A DNA stretch of 64,000 bases from Olsenella uli (GTDB lineage: Bacteria; Actinomycetota; Coriobacteriia; Coriobacteriales; Atopobiaceae). A program made the translations under genes and the position numbers. The notes below the pieces were generated by a model that was given only the letters and a program-made list of their open reading frames with translations, did not search any database and was not told where the DNA came from. Below, one piece after another: positions 7,813 to 16,506 of this stretch. The stretch spans positions 139,230 to 203,229 of the forward strand of contig NZ_CAAKON010000021.1 in the NCBI RefSeq assembly GCF_901212655.1. The letters run 5' to 3'. Numbering within the stretch: the first letter of the stretch is position 1; every line of letters starts with the position of its first letter.

Positions 7813-9129
7813 ATGAGACTCAAGATCGAGCGCATGACCTACGGCGCAGACGCAATCGCCCACACTGAAGAGGGCAAGACGGTCTTCGTCTCGGGCGCCG
7901 TTGCCGGAGACGTCGTGGAAGCCGAGCTTGTGAGCGACGGCAAGTCCTTCTCACGCGTGAAGGTCACGGAGGTCATCGAGGCCTCCCCGGACCGCGTCGC
8001 ACCTGCCTGGCCGTTTGCGAGCATCCTCGGCTGCACCCCCTGGGCGGCCATGGCCTATCCCGCCCAGCTCACCGCCAAGCGGACCAACGTGGTCGACGCC
8101 CTGACCCGCGTGGGCCACCTCGCCGATGCCGAGGACCTCGTGACCCCCTGCGACGCCCCCGGCAAGCCCTGGGGCTACCGCAACAAGGCCGAGCTCGCCT
8201 TTATGCGCGAGGGCCGTAAAGCCACGCTCGGCATGTACGCCCAAGACGGCACGACGGTGGTGCGCGTGGAGGAATTCCCCCTGCTCGACCTCCCCAAGAA
8301 GGGGCGCGACGCCAAGCTCATCAAGAACGTATCCGGCGCCCTCTCCTACCTCGCCGGCTCCCACGAGCTCGAGATCGAGCGCGTGGGCATCCGCCGCTCG
8401 AGCCGCACCGGCGACCTGGAGGTTGCCATCTGGACGCCCACCGGCGCCTTCCCGCGCGCCCAGGCGCGTCGCGTGCTCGACGCCGTGCATGCGAGCTCGA
8501 TCGTACGCGTGATGACCAAGGGTCCCGCCAAGGCGCGCAAGGTTGCCGGCGTGGAACGGCTCACGGGCGCCGGCAGCTGGTCTGAGAAGATTGCCGGCGG
8601 CACCATGCGCCTCTCAGCCCCGAGCTTCTTCCAGGTGAACACCGCAGGGGCGGAGCGCCTCGTGGAACTCGTTCTCGAGGCGCTGGAGCCGCGCGAGGAA
8701 GACGTCGCCATGGACCTCTACTCCGGCGCCGGCACCTTCACGCTGCCGCTCGCCCGCCGCTGCGACTTCGTGGACGCTGTGGAGTCCTACGGCCCCGCCG
8801 TGCGCGACCTGCGCCGAAACCTCGAAGAGGCCCGCCTGGACAACGTGGATGCCGTGGGCGGCGATGCCGGCCGCGAGTTCCCGGACGACGAGGCGGACAT
8901 CATCGTGGTGGACCCGCCGCGTGCCGGCCTTGCCGAGGACGTGGTGCGTCAGCTCTCCGAGCAACCAGCGCGCACCATCGCCTACGTGAGCTGCGACCCA
9001 GCCACGCTCGCCCGTGACCTCGCCCGCTTCCGCGAGATAGGCGCCTTCGACCCGGTGTCGGTGACGCCCGTGGACCTCTTCCCCCAGACCTTCCACGTGG
9101 AGACGGTCACGAAGCTGCAGCGCCGCTAG
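7813..9129 (+). CDS. RlmD/TrmA-family RNA (uracil-C5) methyltransferase
   Basis: SAM-dependent methylation of a uridine C5 in rRNA or tRNA. An N-terminal TRAM-like region (MRLKIERMTYGADAIAHTE) is followed by the methyltransferase core. DLYSGAGTF is the SAM-binding motif, VVDPPRAGL follows, SCDPATLARD holds the catalytic cysteine, and FPQTFHVETV closes the protein. The length of 438 residues is normal. In RlmD the N-terminal part carries a four-cysteine iron-sulfur site; here the equivalent stretch (ILGCTPWAAMAYPAQ) keeps a single cysteine, so the cluster is probably missing. The start at 7813 follows GAGGAG. Exact target (U747, U1939 or tRNA U54) cannot be told from sequence. Confidence 0.88.
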   Translation: MRLKIERMTYGADAIAHTEEGKTVFVSGAVAGDVVEAELVSDGKSFSRVKVTEVIEASPDRVAPAWPFASILGCTPWAAMAYPAQLTAKRTNVVDALTRVGHLADAEDLVTPCDAPGKPWGYRNKAELAFMREGRKATLGMYAQDGTTVVRVEEFPLLDLPKKGRDAKLIKNVSGALSYLAGSHELEIERVGIRRSSRTGDLEVAIWTPTGAFPRAQARRVLDAVHASSIVRVMTKGPAKARKVAGVERLTGAGSWSEKIAGGTMRLSAPSFFQVNTAGAERLVELVLEALEPREEDVAMDLYSGAGTFTLPLARRCDFVDAVESYGPAVRDLRRNLEEARLDNVDAVGGDAGREFPDDEADIIVVDPPRAGLAEDVVRQLSEQPARTIAYVSCDPATLARDLARFREIGAFDPVSVTPVDLFPQTFHVETVTKLQRR

Positions 9130-9234
9130 CCCCAATAATCCCCTGCTCCAAGCCATAGGGTGCCCCACACGGGTACCATAGGGACCGACCCTGTGCAACG
9201 CGCCCCCGGGCGCGGCAAGACCAAGGAGGACCCT

Positions 9235-9786
9235 ATGGCAAAGGTAGCCATTCTTCTGGCAGACGGATTCGAGACAATCGAGGCCCTGGCCCCCGCCGAC
9301 GTCCTGCGGCGCGGCGGCGAGGACGTATCGCTCGTCACCATCAACGACACCCCGCACGTCACCACCGCCCACAAGATCGGCATCGACGCAGACGCCACGC
9401 TCGCAACCTATGACTTCTCAGACTGCGACCTCGTGGTGCTGCCCGGCGGCATGCCCGGAACCACCAACCTGCGCGCCAACGAGCGCGTCTGCGAGCTTGC
9501 CCGCGAGTTCATGGCGAGCCGCGAGCTGGGCGCCATCTGCGCCGCGCCTTCCATCCTCGCGGAGCTCGGCCTGCTCGAGGGACGCGTCGCTACGTGCTAC
9601 CCGGGCTGCGAGGGCGCCTTCCCCGAGGACGTTCGCCCCGAGGAGCTGGGCGTCTACACGGACGGTAACCTCGTGACGGCCTCCGGCCCCGCGTTCGCGG
9701 TGGACTTTGGCCTGGAGCTCCTCGCCCTGCTCGAGGGTGACGAGGCCGCCGAGCGCGTCGCTGACGGCATGCTTGTCATCGACTAG
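9235..9786 (+). CDS. DJ-1/PfpI family protein (YajL/ThiJ-like)
   Basis: A 183-residue single-domain protein of the DJ-1 superfamily, whose members act as glyoxalases, deglycases or redox-responsive chaperones. The glutamate of GFETIEA near residue 15 and the nucleophile-elbow cysteine in GAICAAPSIL near residue 104 are the two conserved functional positions. The ATG at 9235 has a very strong site (AAGGAGG). The upstream frame from 9160 would include a degenerate repeat (see the 11530 repeat entry) and is rejected. It is followed 9 bp later by maf, so the two are likely co-transcribed. Confidence 0.88.
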   Translation: MAKVAILLADGFETIEALAPADVLRRGGEDVSLVTINDTPHVTTAHKIGIDADATLATYDFSDCDLVVLPGGMPGTTNLRANERVCELAREFMASRELGAICAAPSILAELGLLEGRVATCYPGCEGAFPEDVRPEELGVYTDGNLVTASGPAFAVDFGLELLALLEGDEAAERVADGMLVID

Positions 9787-9795
9787 GGGCGTGCG

Positions 9796-10428
9796 ATGAG
9801 CCTGTTCGACCTACCCGCCCTCCTTTCCGCGCGCGAGGGGCGCCTGCTGCTCGCGAGCGGCTCGCCCCGCCGCTCCGAGCTCCTACGCGAGGCGGGCTTC
9901 GTGCCCATCGTCGTGCCGCAGGACGTTGACGAGACGCCGCAGCCCGACGAAACCCCCAAGGCGCTCGTCGAGCGCCTGGCGCGTCTCAAGGCCACCTCGG
10001 CGCTCGACGACGCTCGCAACGGCGACGTGGTCGTTGCGGCAGACACCACCGTTGCCATCGGCAACGAGGACCTCGGCAAGCCTGCGAGCGATGAGGACGC
10101 CAGAAGGATGCTCCGCATGCTCTCGGGCGCCACGCACCACGTCTCCACCGGCGTGTGCCTGGCCGTTGCCGGCAGCACCCCCAGCACCCGTCAGGCCATC
10201 TCGTTCGTGGAGACCACGGAGGTCACGTTCTATGACCTCACCGAGCCCGACATCGACGCCTACGTGGCCACCGGCGAGCCGGCGGACAAGGCGGGCGCTT
10301 ATGGCATCCAGGGCCTGGGGCGCGCGCTCGTGAGTGGCATCGAGGGCGACTACTACAACGTAGTGGGCCTGCCCGTGGCGCGCGTCCTGCGCGAGCTCTC
10401 CGGCCTGCTTGCCAAGGAGAGGGAGTAA
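9796..10428 (+). CDS. maf: Maf-family nucleoside triphosphate pyrophosphatase
   Basis: Hydrolyses non-canonical or surplus nucleoside triphosphates (dTTP/UTP type in the YhdE group) to monophosphate and pyrophosphate. The signature LASGSPRRSELLREAG near residue 16 is the substrate and metal loop. The conserved ADTTVAI holds the catalytic aspartate, and KAGAYGIQG forms the C-terminal signature. The 210-residue length is standard. It lies between the DJ-1 gene and the P1 peptidase with gaps of 9 and 2 bp, suggesting one operon. Confidence 0.92.
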   Translation: MSLFDLPALLSAREGRLLLASGSPRRSELLREAGFVPIVVPQDVDETPQPDETPKALVERLARLKATSALDDARNGDVVVAADTTVAIGNEDLGKPASDEDARRMLRMLSGATHHVSTGVCLAVAGSTPSTRQAISFVETTEVTFYDLTEPDIDAYVATGEPADKAGAYGIQGLGRALVSGIEGDYYNVVGLPVARVLRELSGLLAKERE

Positions 10429-10430
10429 CC

Positions 10431-11528
10431 ATGACCAAGTCGATAGACGGAAACCCCATGCCAGACGGCACGAGGCAGATTGGCGGCAGCACCGCGATGG
10501 ACAAGGCCGCCAGGGCACAGGCACCCGCGAAGGCCATCTCCGACGTGTCGCAGATTCCCGGCGTGCGCATCGCCCACTACACGGACGAGGAGAACGGCAC
10601 GGGCTGCACGGTCATCGTGTGCCCCGCCGGCGCAACTGGTGGCGTGGACGTGCGCGGCGGCGCGCCCGCCACACGCGAGACGGACCTCCTGCGCCCCGAG
10701 GAGACGGTGGACGTGCTCCACGCCATCGTGCTCTCCGGCGGCAGCGCCTTTGGCCTCGCGGCGTCCTGTGGTGTGGCGGAGGAGCTCGAGCGTCGCGACA
10801 TCGGCCTCGATGTGCAGGTTGGCAAGGTGCCCATCGTCTCCGCTGCCTGCCTGTTCGACCTCGCCTATGCCAACCCCGCCGTGCGCCCCACGGCCAAGAA
10901 CGGCGCACATGCGGCCGCGCTCGCCCTGGACGACGCCCCCAGCCCCCTTCCCCGCGGCAACGTGGGCGCCGGCACCGGCTGCACGGTGGGCAAGCTCGGC
11001 AGCCCGACCCTTGCCATGAAGGGCGGCCTGGGCACCGACGTGGAGCAGGCGGGTCCGCTCACCTGCGGCGCCATCTCTGCCGTGAACGCCTGCGGCAACG
11101 TCTATGACCCGGACACGGGCGAGGCCATCGCCGGTATGCGAGCCCAGGACGGCTCGGGCATCGTGGACGAGTGCGCCCTGGCACTTGGAATGGTGGCCCA
11201 CATGCCGCTCGACGCCGGCACGCCCGGCGCCGCCCAGCCGCCGGCGCGCACCAACACGACCATTTCGTGCGTCATCACCAACGCCAAGCTCACCAAGGCC
11301 CAGGCCACCAAGGTAGCCCAGATGGCGGCGGACGCCTACGCCCACGCCATTCGCCCCACGCACACCACCAACGACGGCGACACCGTCTTCGTGATGGCCA
11401 CGGGCGAGGTGGAAATGCCGCTCGACGTTGTGGGCATCCTCGCCACCCGCGCCCTCGAGCGCGCCATCGCCGACGGCTGCCGCAGCGCCAAGACCCTCCA
11501 CGGTGTCCCTGGCGCCGCCTCCCTCTAA
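10431..11528 (+). CDS. P1 family (S58, DmpA-like) peptidase
   Basis: A 365-residue member of the self-processing Ntn-like hydrolases related to DmpA L-aminopeptidase. Recognisable segments are IPGVRIAHYTD, VRGGAPATRETDLL, IVLSGGSAFGLAA and NVGAGTGCTVGK, all in family order. The family cleaves itself at the nucleophile; I cannot fix the exact cut site by eye. The first 35 residues, before ISDVSQIPGV, are poorly conserved. The start follows GGAGAGGGAG, 2 bp after maf. Substrate unknown; roles from peptide degradation to amide hydrolysis are reported in the family. Confidence 0.85.
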   Translation: MTKSIDGNPMPDGTRQIGGSTAMDKAARAQAPAKAISDVSQIPGVRIAHYTDEENGTGCTVIVCPAGATGGVDVRGGAPATRETDLLRPEETVDVLHAIVLSGGSAFGLAASCGVAEELERRDIGLDVQVGKVPIVSAACLFDLAYANPAVRPTAKNGAHAAALALDDAPSPLPRGNVGAGTGCTVGKLGSPTLAMKGGLGTDVEQAGPLTCGAISAVNACGNVYDPDTGEAIAGMRAQDGSGIVDECALALGMVAHMPLDAGTPGAAQPPARTNTTISCVITNAKLTKAQATKVAQMAADAYAHAIRPTHTTNDGDTVFVMATGEVEMPLDVVGILATRALERAIADGCRSAKTLHGVPGAASL

Positions 11529-11529
11529 G

Positions 11530-11735
11530 GTGCCATTGGGGACAGACCCTTTCACTAGCTTTCTGAAGGGCTAGGGACATGAGACCGCCATTGGTGGTGG
11601 GGCCTCTTGCGAGCTTCCTGAAAGGGTTGGGGACATGAGACCGCCATTGGTGGTGGGGCCTCTTGCGAGCTTCCTGAAAGGGTTGGGGACATGAGACCGC
11701 CATTGGTGGCGGAACCTCTTGCAATCCCCCGAAAG
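11530..11735. repeat. Tandem repeat with 56-bp period
   Basis: The word GGGACATGAGACCGCCATTG occurs at 11574, 11630 and 11686, a strict 56-bp period. The second and third units are nearly identical, and a more diverged unit starts at 11532 with GCCATTGGGGACAGACCC. A similar word (GTACCATAGGGACCGACCCT) occurs once near 9172-9195. As 56 is not divisible by three and no gene reads through, it is non-coding. The words resemble REP-type palindromic sequences; no transposase is nearby. From 11736 to 11873 I see nothing further. Confidence 0.85.
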
Positions 11736-11873
11736 GCTCACGTGGCAGGACAAATCGGAGCCGGATAACGGGCGCCAGCGAGGTTTAGCCATCCCAAGAT
11801 TGGCCATTCAGATGCGCGGCACCTGTAGCAAAATAGGAGCGGTGTTAACGTGCGACATACCGACAGGAGCCAC

Positions 11874-12710
11874 ATGTACAAGCTCATAGCCTCGGACATG
11901 GACGAGACCTTCCTGGACAAGACCCACCGCATCCCAGCCGCCAACCTCGAGGCGCTTGCCACGCTCAAGCAGCTTGGCGTCCTCTTCGTGCCGAGCTCGG
12001 GCCGTGGCTATGACTCGATCATGGACAACTTTGCCGAGATAGACCCGGCGCTCATGGAGGGCTCCTACGTCATCTCCTACAACGGCGGCACCATCAATCG
12101 CTTTGGTGACCCCACGCCGCTCACGCGGCATGCCCTCGGCCACGAGATCGCCGATGCCATGTGGCGCCTTGGCGTGGAGCATGGCGTGTGCATGCACGCC
12201 TACACGCCGGACGGCCGCGTCCTCGTGCGCGACTGCCCGCCTTCCGAGATGGCCTACCTCTCCAGCCTCAAGCGCGTGGAGACCTATGACGAGCCGACCC
12301 TCTCCGCCCTGCCCGAGGTCTCAAAGATGCTCTTCATGAGCGACGACTTCGACTGGGTCCAGACCGGCTGGGCTGACGTCGTGGGCACCCGACTCGAGGA
12401 GCTCGGCATGTCAGGCGCCGCGGACATAACGTTCTCCTCCAGACGCTACCTCGAGGTTATTCCCGCGGGCGTCAACAAGGGCACGGGCCTCGTGGAGCTC
12501 GCCGGCATACTCGGCGTTCCCGCGGCCGAGACCATCGGCATGGGAGACTCGGCCAATGACCGCGAGATGATCGAGGTGGCGGGCCTGGGCCTGGGCGTGG
12601 CCAACGTGACACCCGACGTTCGTCCGAGCTGCGACGCCGTACTCGAGACCACCGGCATGGCAGGCGCGCTTCCCGAGGTCATATCCCACTTCGTGGAGCC
12701 TGCGCGGTAA
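11874..12710 (+). CDS. Cof-type HAD-IIB family phosphatase
   Basis: A cytoplasmic phosphatase of the haloacid dehalogenase superfamily that typically acts on sugar phosphates or nucleotides. Motif I is DMDETFLD at residues 8-15, with Asp nucleophile and acid/base Asp. A type IIB cap lies in the middle. Lysine in GVNKGTGL and motif IV GMGDSANDREM complete the active site. I start at the ATG at 11874 because CAGGAG precedes it and MYKLIASDMDET is the classic N-terminus; the longer frame from 11850 adds eight non-conserved residues. Length 278 is typical. Substrate not predictable. Confidence 0.87.
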   Translation: MYKLIASDMDETFLDKTHRIPAANLEALATLKQLGVLFVPSSGRGYDSIMDNFAEIDPALMEGSYVISYNGGTINRFGDPTPLTRHALGHEIADAMWRLGVEHGVCMHAYTPDGRVLVRDCPPSEMAYLSSLKRVETYDEPTLSALPEVSKMLFMSDDFDWVQTGWADVVGTRLEELGMSGAADITFSSRRYLEVIPAGVNKGTGLVELAGILGVPAAETIGMGDSANDREMIEVAGLGLGVANVTPDVRPSCDAVLETTGMAGALPEVISHFVEPAR

Positions 12711-12725
12711 CAGTCGCCGCATACG

Positions 12726-12759
12726 AGCCGGGGCGCCCTAGAAGTGCGGCGCCCCGGCT
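12726..12759. terminator. Bidirectional hairpin between convergent genes
   Basis: AGCCGGGGCGCC (12726-12737) pairs perfectly with GGCGCCCCGGCT (12748-12759). It lies between the convergent ends of the HAD phosphatase and the glycosyltransferase. The T run is poor on both strands. Confidence 0.6.
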
Positions 12760-12770
12760 TACCTGTCGTC

Positions 12771-13805
12771 TTAGTTGAACTTCACGAGCTTCGACGCTAC
12801 GCGATAGATGCCCAGCGTGAACTTCTTGCCCACCTTCGTGGGCATGTTGGTGGCAATGCCCACCACGCCCATACGTGCGCGGCGATACATGCGCTTGTCA
12901 TACGCCTTGAGGTGACGCCACAGCTCCTCGCAGTTGTCCATGGCGTCCGGCGCGTCGCTCATGCGCGAGAAGATGGAGCATGCAGCCATCATGAGGGTAA
13001 AGTAGCCCACCATGTAGCTACGCAGCTTGGGGCTCTCGATGTCATCATAGAGGTGGTACGCGTCCATCATGATGCGCGTGATGCGCAGCTGCTGGTCGAT
13101 GCGACCCACCATGACCTTCTCGTTGACGCTCTGGTCCTCACGCCCAATGAAGTAGCGGTAGAGGTCCACATCGAGGTAGTAAAGGGTCTTGCAGCGCGGC
13201 AGCGGCACGTAGGCGTAGATGTTGTCCACGTAGAATGTGTGTGCCGGCATAGGCACGCCGCCGTCGCGAAGGACGTCCGTGCGGTAGCTCAGCGAGTGCA
13301 TCAGCAGGTTCTGGGCCATGCTGAAGTGGCCGATCTTGTCCCACGTGATGATCTTGTTGCGACGCAGTACGTAGCGGTAGTCGATGACGTTGTGCGTGTT
13401 GTCCTCGACGTGCTCGTATACATAGTTGGTAATCACGAGGTCGACGCGCAGGTCGCGATAGAGGAAGCCGCGCAGCGTATCGAGCAGCTTGCGCAGGGCC
13501 TCGCCATCGAGCCAGTCATCGGAGTCGACGACCTTGAAGTACGTGCCCTCGGCATTCTCGAGTGCCTTGAGCACCGCCATGCCATGGCCGCCGTTCTCCT
13601 GGTGCACGGCCTTGACGATGTTAGGGTAGCGATTCTGCCACTCCAGTGCCTTGGCGAGCGTGTTGTCCTTCGTGGAGCCATCGTCGACGATGACAACCTG
13701 GACGTCGTCCGCATAGTAGCTGCCCTCGAGGATCGAGGAGATGCAGTGGTCCATGTAGGCGGCAGAGTTGTAGCACGGAATGCCAAACGTAATGGTCTTG
13801 CCCAT
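12771..13805 (-). CDS. Family 2 glycosyltransferase
   Basis: An inverting GT-A transferase that adds a sugar to a surface polysaccharide or glycolipid at the cytoplasmic face. FGIPCYNSA, VDDGS at 40-44 and the metal-binding DSDDW at 94-98 are clear. The remaining 240 residues carry no membrane span. I start at ATG 13805; a GTG two codons upstream is possible, but GGAGG suits the ATG. It is 23 bp downstream of UDP-galactopyranose mutase, so a galactofuranose donor is a reasonable inference. The acceptor is unknown. Confidence 0.85.
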   Translation of the reverse strand: MGKTITFGIPCYNSAAYMDHCISSILEGSYYADDVQVVIVDDGSTKDNTLAKALEWQNRYPNIVKAVHQENGGHGMAVLKALENAEGTYFKVVDSDDWLDGEALRKLLDTLRGFLYRDLRVDLVITNYVYEHVEDNTHNVIDYRYVLRRNKIITWDKIGHFSMAQNLLMHSLSYRTDVLRDGGVPMPAHTFYVDNIYAYVPLPRCKTLYYLDVDLYRYFIGREDQSVNEKVMVGRIDQQLRITRIMMDAYHLYDDIESPKLRSYMVGYFTLMMAACSIFSRMSDAPDAMDNCEELWRHLKAYDKRMYRRARMGVVGIATNMPTKVGKKFTLGIYRVASKLVKFN

Positions 13806-13828
13806 TGTCACCTTTCCTCCGCGAGGCG

Positions 13829-15031
13829 CTAGTTGTGTGCCTGAACGAGCTCGTCAGACAGGTCAAGCGCACTCGCCACGACGCCGTCCATGTCGTAGTA
13901 GCGATACTCCGCGAGCCTTCCCACCGGGTGGAAGTTGGTGACGCGGCTCACGCGGTCGAGGTAGCGCTGGTAAAGCGCCTTGTTGTCGTCCTCGAGGATC
14001 GCGTAGTAGGGAGTCTCCCCGCTCTCGGGCGTATAGGCCTTTGAGTACTCCTTCATGATGGTGGTCTTGCCCGGCACCACCTGGCCGGTCATGTTCTTGA
14101 ACTCCGTGATGCGCGTGAAGTCCTCGCTCGTGGTGTAGTTCACGGTGCCCACGGGCTGGAACTGGTCCTCATCCAACGTCTCGAAGACCATGTCGAGCGT
14201 GCGATACGGCAGCGCGCCCAAATCCAGGCCAAAGAGCTCGTCGAGCGGGCCCGTGTAGACGATCTCGCCGCCGTAGGGCTTGCCGTTGACCTTCGCGTAG
14301 TCGCCGTCGATGGTGAGGAAGTCGCGCACGTCAACGTCGAGGAACACGTCGATGAGGTCGTGGTTAAGCAGGCGCTCGAAGAGCTTCGTGTAGCCCTCCG
14401 TCGGCATGCCCTGGTGCGCAACACGCGGGAAGTAGCGATCGTCGTCGCCCACGAAGACTGGCACGCGGCCGGTCACGGACGGATCGATCTGGTCGGGTGT
14501 CTTGCCCCACTGCTTCATGGTGTAGTGAAGGAAGACGTTCTCGTACACGTAGTCCGCGACCTCCTGGAGGTCCGGGTCGTTCTTCTCGCGCAGCTCGAGG
14601 ATGGGCACTTTCTTGTTCTCGCCAAAGGTCTCCACGAGCTTCTGGTAGAGGGCCTCGCCGCGTTCCTCGCCAAAGGCAAGACGCAGGCTCTTGTGGTTGA
14701 AGGGCACCGGCATGAGCGTGCCGTGGATATTGGCGAGCACCTTGTGCTGGTAGTCCGTCCACTCCGTGAAGCGCGAGAGGAACTGGTGCACGCGGTCGCT
14801 CTGGGTGTGGTAGATGTGCGGGCCGTACTTGTGAACGAGAACCCCGGCGTCGTCGGTGTAGTCGTAGGCGTTACCAGCGATGTGGTCGCGACGCTCGAAG
14901 ACGGCGACGCGAAACCCGCAGGCCTCGGCAAGGCGACGGGCGCAGACCGACCCCGCGTATCCCGCGCCGACGACGAGCATGTCATACGAATCGGCGTTGA
15001 AGCCAGCGGGGAGCCCACTTGCGATACCCAT
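13829..15031 (-). CDS. glf: UDP-galactopyranose mutase
   Basis: FAD-dependent interconversion of UDP-galactopyranose and UDP-galactofuranose, the precursor of galactofuranose-containing glycans. The dinucleotide-binding VVGAGYAGSVCARRLAE is near the N-terminus. HIAGNAYDY, YGPHIYHT and VPGKTTIMKEYS are family landmarks. The 400-residue length is normal. The ATG at 15031 follows AGAGG; the longer frame to 15115 adds a Cys-rich, unrelated stretch. It heads a two-gene unit with the GT2 gene. Confidence 0.93.
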   Translation of the reverse strand: MGIASGLPAGFNADSYDMLVVGAGYAGSVCARRLAEACGFRVAVFERRDHIAGNAYDYTDDAGVLVHKYGPHIYHTQSDRVHQFLSRFTEWTDYQHKVLANIHGTLMPVPFNHKSLRLAFGEERGEALYQKLVETFGENKKVPILELREKNDPDLQEVADYVYENVFLHYTMKQWGKTPDQIDPSVTGRVPVFVGDDDRYFPRVAHQGMPTEGYTKLFERLLNHDLIDVFLDVDVRDFLTIDGDYAKVNGKPYGGEIVYTGPLDELFGLDLGALPYRTLDMVFETLDEDQFQPVGTVNYTTSEDFTRITEFKNMTGQVVPGKTTIMKEYSKAYTPESGETPYYAILEDDNKALYQRYLDRVSRVTNFHPVGRLAEYRYYDMDGVVASALDLSDELVQAHN

Positions 15032-15146
15032 ACGGATCCTCTCGAATCGCCTGCAGAAGCACACAGAAGGCGCGCACCCACCACTACGTACACAGCGAGG
15101 ACACGCGCCAGACAAATCTTTTAGGTGATTCTATATCAGCCGAACC

Positions 15147-15152
15147 TATAAT
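15147..15152 (+). promoter_or_regulatory. Probable -10 element of the pta promoter
   Basis: A perfect TATAAT lies 48 bp upstream of the pta start codon in the glf-pta divergent gap. No good -35 is found at 16-18 bp, so the call rests on the -10 hexamer and position. Confidence 0.4.
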
Positions 15153-15199
15153 GGCCACAGGGTGAACATAAGCCCTGAAAACGCCAGAAAAGGAGCGAA

Positions 15200-16180
15200 A
15201 TGAGCGATTTTTTGCAGCGCATGAAGGACGCCGCCAAGCGCGACGTCAAGACGATCGTCCTTCCCGAGGGCGAGGATCCGCGCACCATCGAGGCCGCTAA
15301 GAAGATCGTGGCCGAGGGCCTGGCCAAGCTCGTTATCCTGGGCAACCCGGACGAGATTGACGTCGAGGGCGTCGAGGTCATCGACCCCAGGACCTCCGAC
15401 AAGCACGAGGCCTACGCGGCCAAGTTCGCCGAGCTCCGCGCCAAGAAGGGCGTCACCATCGAGCAGGCCCGCGAGCAGATGAACGACAACACCTACTTCG
15501 GCACCATGATGGTCAAGATGGGCGACGCCGACGGCCTGGTCTCCGGCGCCTGCCACTCCACGGCCAACACTCTCCGTCCGGCCCTGCAGATCCTCAAGAC
15601 CGCCCCGGGCACCAAGCTGGTCTCCGCCTTCTTCGTCATGTGCACCAAGACGCCGGAGTTTGGCGCGAATGGAACGCTGATCTTTGCCGACAGCGGCCTC
15701 AACATCAACCCGACCGCCGAGGAGATGAGCGAGATCGCGCTGTCCTCCGCCGACTCGTTCCGCAACCTTGTGGGCGCCGAGCCCAAGATCGCCATGCTCT
15801 CCTACTCGACGAAGGGCTCTGCGGGCGGCGACTCCGCGGCCAAGTCCAAGGAGGCGGCCGAGCTCACCAAGCAGAAGGCCCCCGAGCTCGCCGTCGACGG
15901 CGAGCTGCAGCTCGACGCCGCCATCGTTGACACCGTCGCGGCCTCCAAGGCCCCGGGCTCCGACGTTGCCGGCCACGCCAACGTCCTGATGTTCCCCGAT
16001 CTTGCCGCCGGCAACATCGGCTACAAGCTCGTGCAGCGCTTCGGCGGCGCCGATGCCTACGGCCCGCTGCTCCAGGGCATCGCCCGCCCGGTCAACGACC
16101 TGTCGCGCGGCTGCTCTGCCGACGACATCGTGGGCGTCGTCGCCATCACCTGCGCCCAGGCCCAGCAGATGAGCGCGTAG
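15200..16180 (+). CDS. pta: Phosphate acetyltransferase
   Basis: Converts acetyl-CoA and phosphate to acetyl phosphate and CoA, feeding substrate-level ATP synthesis through acetate kinase. The 326-residue protein is the short class I form. It starts MSDFLQRMKDAAKRD and contains TIVLPEGEDPRTIEAA. DGLVSGACHSTANTLRPAL and the C-terminal ARPVNDLSRGCSADDIV are the usual active-site stretches. AAAAGGAG precedes the ATG. Acetate kinase, often adjacent, is not here: a strong terminator follows and then the corrin operon. Codon usage looks optimised, as expected for a highly expressed fermentative enzyme. Confidence 0.95.
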   Translation: MSDFLQRMKDAAKRDVKTIVLPEGEDPRTIEAAKKIVAEGLAKLVILGNPDEIDVEGVEVIDPRTSDKHEAYAAKFAELRAKKGVTIEQAREQMNDNTYFGTMMVKMGDADGLVSGACHSTANTLRPALQILKTAPGTKLVSAFFVMCTKTPEFGANGTLIFADSGLNINPTAEEMSEIALSSADSFRNLVGAEPKIAMLSYSTKGSAGGDSAAKSKEAAELTKQKAPELAVDGELQLDAAIVDTVAASKAPGSDVAGHANVLMFPDLAAGNIGYKLVQRFGGADAYGPLLQGIARPVNDLSRGCSADDIVGVVAITCAQAQQMSA

Positions 16181-16271
16181 GCCGTCTGCTGTTCTGAGAT
16201 GCGCCTAGGGCTGTCCGCAGGGTAGCCACAACGGGCGCCCCCACAATACGGGAGCTTCTAACTTCTGACGT

Positions 16272-16314
16272 AAGCGCCGCCGCCCAACGAGCACAGGGCG
16301 GCGGCGCTTCTGGT
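16272..16314 (+). terminator. pta intrinsic terminator
   Basis: AAGCGCCGCCGCCC (16272-16285) and GGGCGGCGGCGCTT (16296-16309) form a 14-bp perfect stem with a 10-nt loop, followed by CTGGTTT. It ends pta 92 bp after the stop codon. Confidence 0.8.
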
Positions 16315-16409
16315 TTGAGCCCTAGACCGACAAGCTGCGAGGCCATGCGCCTGAATTGGGTGCCTATAGCCATGGCTTAAGCAGTTTTTCGAGGCTATGC
16401 CTCGAAATG

Positions 16410-16482
16410 AACTCCGCGTGTGAAAGCTGGAGTCAGTCCATCCCTTACATAGGGGCAGACTCCGGTATTCGCACGCGGAGTT
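16410..16482. repeat. Long imperfect inverted repeat 3' of cobK/cbiJ
   Basis: AACTCCGCGTG (16410-16420) pairs with CACGCGGAGTT (16472-16482). Inside, CTGGAGTCAG partly pairs with CAGACTCCGG, and a short apical helix forms around TCCCTTACATAGGGG. The element sits 24 bp beyond the cbiJ stop codon. A small hairpin, TCGAGGC-TAT-GCCTCGA, lies at 16389-16405. Apart from these and the pta terminator, 16181-16506 holds nothing I recognise. Confidence 0.65.
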
Positions 16483-16506
16483 GTTGCGGAATCGGCCACA
16501 CTGCCG

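Noticed and set aside
11530..11735. Possible CRISPR array
   Set aside because: The 56-bp period consists of near-identical whole units without variable spacers, and no cas gene is present.
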